The notes below the pieces were generated by a model. It saw nothing but the letters and a program-made list of their open reading frames with translations. It made no database searches and was not told the origin of the DNA. From NCBI RefSeq assembly GCF_011299615.1, contig NZ_CP049861.1, positions 806,001 through 870,000 on the forward strand: a stretch of 64,000 nt of DNA, in the 5' to 3' direction. This DNA comes from Erysipelothrix sp. HDW6C (GTDB lineage Bacteria > Bacillota_I > Bacilli_A > Erysipelotrichales > Erysipelotrichaceae). Shown in pieces: positions 32,952 to 40,765 of the stretch (positions within the stretch are counted from its first letter, which is position 1; each line of letters opens with the position of its first letter). The translations under genes and the position numbers were made by a program.

Positions 32952-33320
32952 TTAATTCAATGTGATTGCATCGCTATTTTTCAAACGTTTTCCATAGTAA
33001 AGTGTCAGTAGCACAACGATAAATTGCAAGATTAAAAAGGGTCCAAAAGAGGAAGGGATAATTGGTAAAACCATCATATAGAGAAGGTATGTTGCACCAA
33101 TTATGATGGCGAGTTCAATTAGAACAACACCTTTTTTCTTGTCCATCTTTAAGGGAATTTCCAAGAAAATAATTGCGACTGTCAAACCATAAAGGACACT
33201 TGCGAGAGTCATCAAGATTAGGACCCAAGAACCCATACCTAAGAGGGTGGTGTTTAAAAACCATTGTAAGGCGATAAATGTTAGTGTTATGAGAATAACA
33301 CTGAAGTATTTCTTTTTCAT
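32952..33320 (-). CDS. Small polytopic membrane protein of unknown function
   Basis: The protein has 122 residues with about four hydrophobic segments (6-25, 29-52, 63-82, 88-110) and a Lys-rich loop DKKKG between the second and third. GGAGGTC precedes the ATG. No family is recognised. Confidence 0.65.
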   Translation of the reverse strand: MKKKYFSVILITLTFIALQWFLNTTLLGMGSWVLILMTLASVLYGLTVAIIFLEIPLKMDKKKGVVLIELAIIIGATYLLYMMVLPIIPSSFGPFLILQFIVVLLTLYYGKRLKNSDAITLN

Positions 33321-33423
33321 ACGGACCTCCGTTTTAAGAATTATACCATATTAGATTTTGTAAATATCGCAAAGTATGCTAATCTTGAACCATTAAATAT
33401 GTCTAGGTGATGTGAGGTAAATT

Positions 33424-34530
33424 ATGAAATACGATTATTTAGTTGTGGGAGCAGGTCCCTTTGGATCGATATTCGCATATGAAGCAACAAAACGCGGCAA
33501 GCGTGTTTTGGTTATCGATAAACGTGAACATGTTGGTGGAAATCTTTATTGTAAGCCCATTGCGGGTATTAATGTTCACTGGTATGGTGCGCATATCTTT
33601 CATACCAGCAACAAAAGCGTATGGGACTATGTAAATCAATTTGCGACGTTTAATCATTTTACAAATGCGCCACTCGCCAACTACAAGGGAACATTGCTTA
33701 ACTTGCCTTTTAACATGAACACTTTCAATCGATTATGGGGTGTTAACACGCCTGAGCAAGCAAAACAGATAATTGCTGAACAACGTAAGAATTATGGTGT
33801 GTCAAATCCGAAAAACTTGGAAGAGCAGGCAATAAATTTAGTTGGCTTGGATATTTATGAAAAACTGATAAAGGGATATACGGAGAAACAATGGGGTAGA
33901 CCGTGCACAGAATTGCCTGCTTTTATTATTAAGCGTCTACCGGTTCGGTATACCTTTGACAACAATTACTTCACGGACATTTACCAAGGGATTCCTGTCG
34001 GAGGATACAATGTCCTGTTTGATAAATGGTTGAAAGATATTGATGTTACATTAAATGCGGATTACTTTGAGAATCGGACGATGTATGAGGGGATGGCAGA
34101 GAAAATAATATTTACAGGAATGATCGACCAGTATTATGACTATGAATTTGGGGAATTAGAATATCGAAGCTTGCGATTTGAACATGAACTCTTGGAAAGT
34201 GACAATTACCAAGGCAATGCAGTGATAAACTACACGGATCGTGAAACAGAATTTACGCGAATCATAGAGCATAAGCACTTTGAGTTTGGACAGGCACCAA
34301 AAACTGTAATCACACGTGAATATCCCCAAGACTATACCAAGGATGTTGAACCCTACTATCCAATTAACGATGCGCTGAATAATGAAATCTATGAAAAATA
34401 CCGCCAAAAAGCTGAAAAAGAGGCGCACGTAATTTTCGGAGGACGGTTGGGACAGTACCGTTATTTTGACATGCATCATATTATCGAAAATGTCTTAAAG
34501 CTTGTTGACACTGAATTTGACAATCAATAG
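33424..34530 (+). CDS. glf: UDP-galactopyranose mutase
   Basis: The protein has 368 residues, the usual size. The FAD motif VVGAGPFGSIFA (8-19), HVGGNLYC, YGAHIFHT and the signature YTEKQWGRP are characteristic. The flavoenzyme converts UDP-galactopyranose to UDP-galactofuranose, the donor for Galf in surface polysaccharides. Next downstream is a GT2 glycosyltransferase. GTGAGG precedes the ATG. Confidence 0.97.
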   Translation: MKYDYLVVGAGPFGSIFAYEATKRGKRVLVIDKREHVGGNLYCKPIAGINVHWYGAHIFHTSNKSVWDYVNQFATFNHFTNAPLANYKGTLLNLPFNMNTFNRLWGVNTPEQAKQIIAEQRKNYGVSNPKNLEEQAINLVGLDIYEKLIKGYTEKQWGRPCTELPAFIIKRLPVRYTFDNNYFTDIYQGIPVGGYNVLFDKWLKDIDVTLNADYFENRTMYEGMAEKIIFTGMIDQYYDYEFGELEYRSLRFEHELLESDNYQGNAVINYTDRETEFTRIIEHKHFEFGQAPKTVITREYPQDYTKDVEPYYPINDALNNEIYEKYRQKAEKEAHVIFGGRLGQYRYFDMHHIIENVLKLVDTEFDNQ

Positions 34531-34574
34531 GTCCTTTTCTATAATGAAAAAAAGCAGTGAAAGCAGGAGTCGTA

Positions 34575-35576
34575 ATGAAATTACTTAGTATTGTGGTACC
34601 GTGTTATAACTCGCAAGAATACATGAGTGTGAGTATTGATTCACTCTTAATGGGTGATGATCGGATAGAAATAATTATTGTGAACGATGGTTCAACGGAT
34701 GATACTGCAAGGATTGCGGATGCATATCACCATCGTTTTCCCGAGATGATTCGTGTCATTCACAAAGAAAACGGGGGACATGGATCCGCGATTGATGCTG
34801 GTCTGGCAGTGGCACAAGGGTTGTACTTCAAAGTTTTAGATAGCGACGATTGGTTAAATCAATCTGCACTCGAGAAAATATTAAACTATATCGAGCATAA
34901 CCAGACTGTTGATTTAATAGTGGCAAACTATCGGTATGAAAAAAAAGGTGCCCGTCACAAAAAGATAATGCATTATCGCCGTTCTATTCCCCAAGAAACG
35001 ATTGTTGGTTGGGATGCGATACACTTTCCGCTTGGTACCTACTTTATGATGCACTCCATGATTCATCGAACAGAGATTCTTCGCACAACAAAACTGGCGT
35101 TACCTGAACATACATTCTACGTTGATAATCTTTTTGTCTTTCGCTCGTTGATGCATGTTCAGACAATTGTATACTTCGATGAAATTCTTTATCACTATTT
35201 TATTGGAAGAGATGACCAATCCGTAAATGAACAAGTCATGATACGGCGCATTGATCAACAACTGCGAGTTAATCACCTCATGATTGCATACTATGTTGAA
35301 AATAGTCAGCGTGATTTCGCTGTAGATAATTATCTTTTCCACCACTTAGAAATTATCATGGCAATTTCATCAACAATGCTACGAATTGAAAACACACCAG
35401 AGAGTGAGCTGAAGCGTGCAGCACTTTGGCAGACAGTGCAAAAGAGCGACCCGCAATTGTATTCTCGTCTCACACATCGTTTGATGGGATGGAATCTTTC
35501 AAAAAAAGACGGCTTCAGTCGCCGTCTTGGAATTGTGGTCTATCGTATTACGCAGAAACTGTTTGGATTTAACTGA
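34575..35576 (+). CDS. Family 2 glycosyltransferase
   Basis: The protein has 333 residues. A GT-A fold is clear: LSIVVPCYNSQEYM at the N-terminus, IVNDGSTDDT, and the metal-binding KVLDSDDWL (about 90). The C-terminal half is soluble with no clear membrane helix. It probably transfers galactofuranose or another sugar to a polyprenyl-linked glycan, in view of the adjacent glf. ATG 34575 follows GCAGGAG; a GTG six codons earlier is less likely. Its stop overlaps the convergent kinase gene by 8 bp. Confidence 0.9.
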   Translation: MKLLSIVVPCYNSQEYMSVSIDSLLMGDDRIEIIIVNDGSTDDTARIADAYHHRFPEMIRVIHKENGGHGSAIDAGLAVAQGLYFKVLDSDDWLNQSALEKILNYIEHNQTVDLIVANYRYEKKGARHKKIMHYRRSIPQETIVGWDAIHFPLGTYFMMHSMIHRTEILRTTKLALPEHTFYVDNLFVFRSLMHVQTIVYFDEILYHYFIGRDDQSVNEQVMIRRIDQQLRVNHLMIAYYVENSQRDFAVDNYLFHHLEIIMAISSTMLRIENTPESELKRAALWQTVQKSDPQLYSRLTHRLMGWNLSKKDGFSRRLGIVVYRITQKLFGFN

Positions 35577-36870
35577 TCGATTGTTTCGCAAAGAGTACTT
35601 TAAGCTTGAACCAACCGTCATCATCGTTGATGCTGAGGTTCCCATGATATTTCTCAACAATGTAAGACATGCTTTTAATACCGTATCCATGGTATTGCGT
35701 GTCTTTTTTTGTGGTTCGCGGAAAACCGTCTTCATATTCAAGCGTACCAGAATAGGGGTTTTCGAGGGATATAATTACAAAATCATCTTTTGCGAAAATG
35801 CGTAAATTAATGACGCGTTGGTTACCTTCAAGTTTGGACACAGATTCAAACGCGTTGTCCAGCGCGTTTCCGAGAATGCTGTAGATATCAAGTGCATCCA
35901 TAAAGTTTAACTGATTTCCATCGGTCATACATGTGAATGAGATATTGTTCTGTAAACACATGAGGTTTTTCTGCGTGAGCACAGTGTCAAGAATTGGGTT
36001 TCCTGAAGCGATGGTTGCATCGTACTGTTTGATTAATTCCTCAATATCCGTTAGAACACGATTTTTAATCGTTGCATCAATGGGTTCCATGTTAAGTAGT
36101 TGGAGTTGATGTTTTAAATCATGTACTTTTTGATCGATCATACTGTTGTTTTGCCGATACTCATTGTATTGACGATATTGGTAGTAAAGCGCATTGTTAA
36201 TGGCGCCTATTTCTTCTTGTAAGTTTGACTCCCGTCGTTGGCTCTCTTGAATGTAAAGAATCGCCAACCCTAGGACATCAATCATTGTCCGGAAAATGAA
36301 AACTGCAGATGTGTCACCCAGGGGATAGGCGGTGGTTGATAATAGAAATCCTAGGTTACTCATCATAAAGATGATGGTACATGTGAGTAGCGTTATCAGT
36401 AAACTTCGTGATTGAACGGACGTATAGTCTTGTTTTGATCGCAGTGTCACAAAAAAGTAGACGGCTGCAGACACAGTGTTAATGATGAATGCAGTGATGA
36501 GAATGAGCGGTGTAATCGTTTGGTGTGCAGATGCGAAGAAGTAAAGGCTCAAGAGCCATGCGAATGAAGCTGAGAATTCAGCAAAGATAAATGCTTTCAT
36601 TGTGTTGTAAATAATTACCGTTCGATTGGCGCTGACACAAAAATTGATGGTCAGGTACATCCACAAAATATTTAGAATCATACCAAGAATCCAAAAAGAC
36701 AGTGGCCATGATTCGACAGTATGTTGTAGTACGATTTGTCCCATTGCAAACCCTAAAAATTTCAAATGCCAATAGGGTTGCTTCTTTGTAAAACTTAAAA
36801 TAATGATTAGGCATGCCATGGACTCAGCTAGGGCGGTCAAGAAACGTGGGATATTCATAAAAAGTTCCAT
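35569..36870 (-). CDS. AgrC/GHKL-type sensor histidine kinase
   Basis: The protein has 433 residues. About six membrane helices (1-205) precede a short coiled segment and a GHKL kinase domain. The phospho-acceptor is His in QKVHDLKHQL (about 246); the N-box is NALDNAFES (about 337) and the G-box HGYGIKS. Kinases of this type pair with LytTR regulators and often sense peptides; no peptide precursor gene is visible nearby. It is co-transcribed with the response regulator (TAATG overlap). Confidence 0.9.
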   Translation of the reverse strand: MELFMNIPRFLTALAESMACLIIILSFTKKQPYWHLKFLGFAMGQIVLQHTVESWPLSFWILGMILNILWMYLTINFCVSANRTVIIYNTMKAFIFAEFSASFAWLLSLYFFASAHQTITPLILITAFIINTVSAAVYFFVTLRSKQDYTSVQSRSLLITLLTCTIIFMMSNLGFLLSTTAYPLGDTSAVFIFRTMIDVLGLAILYIQESQRRESNLQEEIGAINNALYYQYRQYNEYRQNNSMIDQKVHDLKHQLQLLNMEPIDATIKNRVLTDIEELIKQYDATIASGNPILDTVLTQKNLMCLQNNISFTCMTDGNQLNFMDALDIYSILGNALDNAFESVSKLEGNQRVINLRIFAKDDFVIISLENPYSGTLEYEDGFPRTTKKDTQYHGYGIKSMSYIVEKYHGNLSINDDDGWFKLKVLFAKQSIS

Positions 36871-37574
36871 TAGCGTCCTCCTAAGTGTTCGGTCAGTGCA
36901 TTCATAAAGTCCTTCTTACGAGGTCGACTAATGCGTAGCGCATACTTACCTACAAACGCAGTATCATCTTTAATCGAGGATACATGGTTGAGATTCACAA
37001 GGTAATGATTGTTGCAGCGATAAAATGCATAGGGTGCAAGTTGTTCTTCGATGGCTTTGAGTGTCTCAATGGAGATAACGGATTTACCATCGGTATGGTA
37101 GTGAACATAATGCCCTTGGCTCTCAATGAAGTAGATATCATCAAGGCGCAGTTTCGTAATTTCATTTTTATATTTTACCGTTATTGTGGGTGCGTTGTCT
37201 GTTTGTGAATAGCGTTTTAAAAATTTATTAAAATGATTCTCAAACTTAAAAGGGTTGATTGGCTTAAGAATGAAGTCAAATGCTTCAACACTGTAACCTT
37301 CGACAGCATATTGAACAAAATTTGTGACAAATACAATCGGTGCATCAGATGGGAAACTCCGTATTGCTTGGGCGGTTTGCATGCCGTTAAGCTCTGGCAT
37401 TTCAACGTCCAGATAAATGAGGTCAAAATTATTTTGGAATTGGTCAATAAAGGATTGTCCGTTGCTAAAGCAAGAAATTTCGATTTCGAGTGCTGCCTTT
37501 TGGCTTGCCTCTTGGATAACATCGTGAAGTTGTTGTTGCATTAATTCGTTGTCTTCGACGATTGCAATTTTCAT
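36870..37574 (-). CDS. LytTR-family response regulator
   Basis: The protein has 234 residues. The receiver domain has the acidic pair VEDNE and the phospho-Asp in LIYLDVEMPE (about 54), with KPINP. The LytTR DNA-binding domain (about 130-232) contains DIYFIESQGHYVHYHT and YRCNNHYLVNLNHV. ATG 37574 is preceded by AAGGTGG. It is divergent from the GH3/GtrA/GH3 genes, whose promoter region has spaced direct repeats. It probably activates them; that is inference. Confidence 0.93.
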   Translation of the reverse strand: MKIAIVEDNELMQQQLHDVIQEASQKAALEIEISCFSNGQSFIDQFQNNFDLIYLDVEMPELNGMQTAQAIRSFPSDAPIVFVTNFVQYAVEGYSVEAFDFILKPINPFKFENHFNKFLKRYSQTDNAPTITVKYKNEITKLRLDDIYFIESQGHYVHYHTDGKSVISIETLKAIEEQLAPYAFYRCNNHYLVNLNHVSSIKDDTAFVGKYALRISRPRKKDFMNALTEHLGGR

Positions 37575-37665
37575 GGTTCCACCACCTTGTGCCTTAATAG
37601 TAACTGAATCATGGCAATTAGGCAAAAATAAATTACAGATTATGTCACAATGTTGACAGGTTGTG

Positions 37666-37701
37666 TGATTCTGTTTGATTCCGCTTACAAGGCATTATAA
37701 A
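37666..37701 (+). promoter_or_regulatory. Promoter region of the GH3-gtrA genes with direct repeats and cre-like site
   Basis: TGATTC occurs at 37666 and 37676, one helical turn apart, upstream of a TATAAA -10 (37696-37701) with a poor -35. The segment 37676-37689 (TGATTCCGCTTACA) matches 12 of 14 cre positions. It would suit activation by LytTR and repression by CcpA. Confidence 0.45.
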
Positions 37702-37732
37702 CTAGACTTAGATAAGGCTAGGAGTTATGACG

Positions 37733-40147
37733 ATGGATATCAAACAAACAATAAAAAAAATGACACTTTTACAAAAAGCATCCCTTATGTCAGGGCAAAC
37801 CCAATTTGACTCAAGAGCAATTGCGAGTTTAGACATACCCAGCATAAGCTATGCTGATGGACCGCATGGCGTGCGTAAACAACTGGGTTCAGCAGACCAC
37901 TTGGGACTGAATGAAAGTGCGAAAGCAACGTGCTTCCCTACGTCGGCGACAACTGCGAATTCGTGGGATGTTGCGCTTGGCGAACGCGTGGGTCGCGCTC
38001 TTGGCGAAGAATCACTGTATCATAATGTCGATGCACTACTTGGTCCCGGACTGAACATCAAACGCAATCCGAAATGTGGTCGCAACTTTGAGTATTTTAG
38101 TGAAGACCCCTATCTCTCAGGTAAGATGGCTGCCGCATATATTCGTGGTATCCAGGCAAATGGAACCATTGCAACACCGAAACATCTTGCCGTAAACAGC
38201 CAAGAGTACAAACGAATGACTTCAGATTCCATTGTTGATATGCGTACGTATCGTGAGATTTATACGACAGCATTCGAAATAGCTGTAAAAGAAGGTGGCG
38301 CAAAGTCAATCATGACATCTTATAATCTCATCAACGGCATTTATGCAAATGAATCAGAACAGTTGTTGCGGTCGATTCTCGTTGATGAATGGGGCTTTGA
38401 AGGATTTGTTGTCTCGGACTGGGGTGGGAGCAACGATCATGTATTGGGTGTAAAAAATGGAAGTCATGCTGAAATGCCGGGTACAGGAATCAATGGACCA
38501 ATTGAACTTGTTGAAGCGGTCCAAGCAGGACATCTCAGAGAGGAAATTCTCGATCAAAGGGTTGAAGAGTTCCTGCGCATTGTTATGACTTCAAATGCAA
38601 ACAAGCCCCAAAATGTAATTGATGAAAATGAACATCATGAGATTGCACGTGAAGCAGCATTAAAAAGTGCGGTCCTATTAAAAAACGAACACAATATCCT
38701 GCCTTTAAGCGCAAACACAAAGGTTGCGATTGTAGGTGACTTTGCATATACACCACGATATCAAGGTGCGGGCTCATCGGTTATTAACCCAACCCAGCTT
38801 GAATCAATCCAATCAGTTTATAAAAACTATCCCATCAATGTTGTGGGAATGGCACAAGGCTTCGAACGCTGTAAGCCTTTGGACGTAAAGACTCTACCGA
38901 CGACCAATGCAGCAATCAAAGATGCAGATGTTGTAATCCTGTTTCTTGGTCTTGACGAAATCAGTGAAAGTGAGGGGATGGATCGCGCATCCATTCAATT
39001 ACCACAGGCACAACGCGAACTGCTCAAATATGTTAAGGATCAGAAAAAACAAACAATTGTCGTTTTGTCCTCAGGATCGGTTGTTGATATGTCATGGGAT
39101 GTGAATGCGGATGCAATCCTTCACAGTTATCTATCGGGCCAAGCAGGTGCTGGTGCAACTTTGGAATTATTAACAGGGGCAGTGAGCCCAAGTGGAAAAC
39201 TTGCAGAAAGCTATCCTGTAAGTTATGACGATGTTCCTTTTGGAGAAGATTTTCCAGCAATGGGAACGTATGCGTACCATCGTGAAGGTATTTTTGTTGG
39301 CTATCGTTATTATGAAACACAAAATGTAGCGGTCAAGTATCCCTTTGGATTCGGTTTGAGTTATACACAATTTGAATACAGCAATATCAAAGTAGAATCC
39401 AATAATGTATCAGTTGATGTTCGCAATACAGGATCTGTCTTAGGTTCAGAAATCGTACAAATGTATGTGGGTAAAAAAGATTCATTGATTCCACGTCCTG
39501 CTAAGGAATTAAAAGCATTTGCGAAAATTACATTGGAACCCAGTGAAACACAAACTGTATTATTAAATTTTGATGACAAATCATTCCGTCATTACAGTGG
39601 TATTAACATGCGTTGGGAAGTTGAAGGCGGTGTGTATCAAATTATGGTGGGCCGTGATGTACAGTCCATTGAAGGGTGTGTTGACGTTACGGTCGAACCC
39701 ACAAATTTCAATGCGGATACATTAGATCCATTTTATCCAGAATATTTCCTTGGAAATGTTCGTGCAAGTTCTATGAAAGATTTTGGTCGTCTGCTTGGCT
39801 ACGATGCGCCTCGAGAATCGGGGAAAAGAAATGTTATCGAGAAGAACAGTACAATTATGGACCTTAATGATGCAAAGAATCCCCTTGCGCGATTCGTAAG
39901 TTACTGCTTTAGAAAACTCATTACACGCAATGAACGCAAAGAAAAACCAGACCTGAATCTTCTGTTTATGTTCAATATGCCGTTTAGAGCGATTGGAAAA
40001 ATGACGAATGGTCTGGTGGATAATGCCATGATTGATGGATTACTCACAATTTGCAATGGGCATTTCTTCAAAGGTTCGTCTCAATTCATAAAGGCCTGGA
40101 ATGCGAATCGAAAACGTCGTAAAGATCCGCAATGGGAGATTCACTAA
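37733..40147 (+). CDS. Glycoside hydrolase family 3 (beta-glucosidase-like), cytoplasmic
   Basis: The protein has 804 residues and the normal GH3 order: N-terminal barrel with nucleophile Asp229 (GFVVSDWGG) and YADGPHGVR, NFEYFSEDPYLSG; GH3_C domain; fibronectin-III-like domain (about 535-660, starting after YPFGFGLSYTQFEYS). A ~130-residue C-terminal extension (MPFRAIGKMTNG...NGHFFKG) is additional. No signal peptide is present, so it cleaves imported beta-glycosides in the cytosol. ATG 37733 is eight bases from AGGAG; 37727 would be only two. TAATG overlap couples it to gtrA. Confidence 0.92.
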   Translation: MDIKQTIKKMTLLQKASLMSGQTQFDSRAIASLDIPSISYADGPHGVRKQLGSADHLGLNESAKATCFPTSATTANSWDVALGERVGRALGEESLYHNVDALLGPGLNIKRNPKCGRNFEYFSEDPYLSGKMAAAYIRGIQANGTIATPKHLAVNSQEYKRMTSDSIVDMRTYREIYTTAFEIAVKEGGAKSIMTSYNLINGIYANESEQLLRSILVDEWGFEGFVVSDWGGSNDHVLGVKNGSHAEMPGTGINGPIELVEAVQAGHLREEILDQRVEEFLRIVMTSNANKPQNVIDENEHHEIAREAALKSAVLLKNEHNILPLSANTKVAIVGDFAYTPRYQGAGSSVINPTQLESIQSVYKNYPINVVGMAQGFERCKPLDVKTLPTTNAAIKDADVVILFLGLDEISESEGMDRASIQLPQAQRELLKYVKDQKKQTIVVLSSGSVVDMSWDVNADAILHSYLSGQAGAGATLELLTGAVSPSGKLAESYPVSYDDVPFGEDFPAMGTYAYHREGIFVGYRYYETQNVAVKYPFGFGLSYTQFEYSNIKVESNNVSVDVRNTGSVLGSEIVQMYVGKKDSLIPRPAKELKAFAKITLEPSETQTVLLNFDDKSFRHYSGINMRWEVEGGVYQIMVGRDVQSIEGCVDVTVEPTNFNADTLDPFYPEYFLGNVRASSMKDFGRLLGYDAPRESGKRNVIEKNSTIMDLNDAKNPLARFVSYCFRKLITRNERKEKPDLNLLFMFNMPFRAIGKMTNGLVDNAMIDGLLTICNGHFFKGSSQFIKAWNANRKRRKDPQWEIH

Positions 40148-40647
40148 TGTACAAAATTAAAGAAGTTATCGCATCATTCAAAGCAAAGAATCCCAATATC
40201 TATGAATTCATTATGTTCAATATCATGAGCAATGTCGCAACAATCGTAAACTTTATTGTGTTATGGATTGGGAACGCCGTTCTTTTTAAAGCCTTGGCAG
40301 ATAGACCCTTTAAATGGTTCATCTTCGATTATCCTGTTAAGGTTGGGGGACTTGCAGGAATACTGAGTTTCTTACTGGCATATGTTTGTGCTCAGATTGT
40401 AAACTTCATTGTTCAACGTAAAGTAGTATTTAGCGCAAATGTTTCGATTAAAAAAGTCTTGCCATGGTATATCTTGACTGTTACTGTAGCAGGATTGATA
40501 TCCGTATGGTTGCCACCTTATGTGATAACGCTCATCCAACCGTATGTTGGATCGTGGGCACCTACAATTTCGAACATGGTGAATATTATGGTGCAAGTAC
40601 TGATTAACTATCCGATGATGAAGTTCAAAATAATGAAACAAGACTGA
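40147..40647 (+). CDS. GtrA-like membrane protein
   Basis: The protein has 166 residues with four membrane helices, and matches GtrA family features (YEFIMFNIMSNVATIVNFIV; FLLAYVCAQIVNFIVQRKVVF). GtrA-like proteins are linked to flipping or modifying lipid-linked sugars at the membrane. Its start overlaps the GH3 stop (TAATG), and GGGAG lies eight bases upstream inside the GH3 gene. It sits between two GH3 genes, close to glf and a GT2, which points to surface glycan modification. Confidence 0.87.
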   Translation: MYKIKEVIASFKAKNPNIYEFIMFNIMSNVATIVNFIVLWIGNAVLFKALADRPFKWFIFDYPVKVGGLAGILSFLLAYVCAQIVNFIVQRKVVFSANVSIKKVLPWYILTVTVAGLISVWLPPYVITLIQPYVGSWAPTISNMVNIMVQVLINYPMMKFKIMKQD

Positions 40648-40649
40648 GC

Positions 40650-40663
40650 GTTAAACGCTTTCA
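40650..40663. promoter_or_regulatory. cre-like site before the membrane GH3 gene
   Basis: GTTAAACGCTTTCA matches 12 of 14 cre positions, and AGCGTT/AACGCT forms a short palindrome around it. It lies 60 bp before the TATAAT at 40724. Confidence 0.45.
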
Positions 40664-40723
40664 ATCTATGCGTTTATATGAACAGGTTATGCACTATTCA
40701 GTGAAATGATTACGGTTACATAC

Positions 40724-40729
40724 TATAAT
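40724..40729 (+). promoter_or_regulatory. -10 box (TATAAT) of the membrane GH3 gene
   Basis: A consensus hexamer 37 nt before the ATG at 40766; the -35 is weak. It shows the third gene can be transcribed separately. Confidence 0.5.
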
Positions 40730-40765
40730 CGGTGTATCAAAAGATTTACAAATGGAGGAAGAGAA

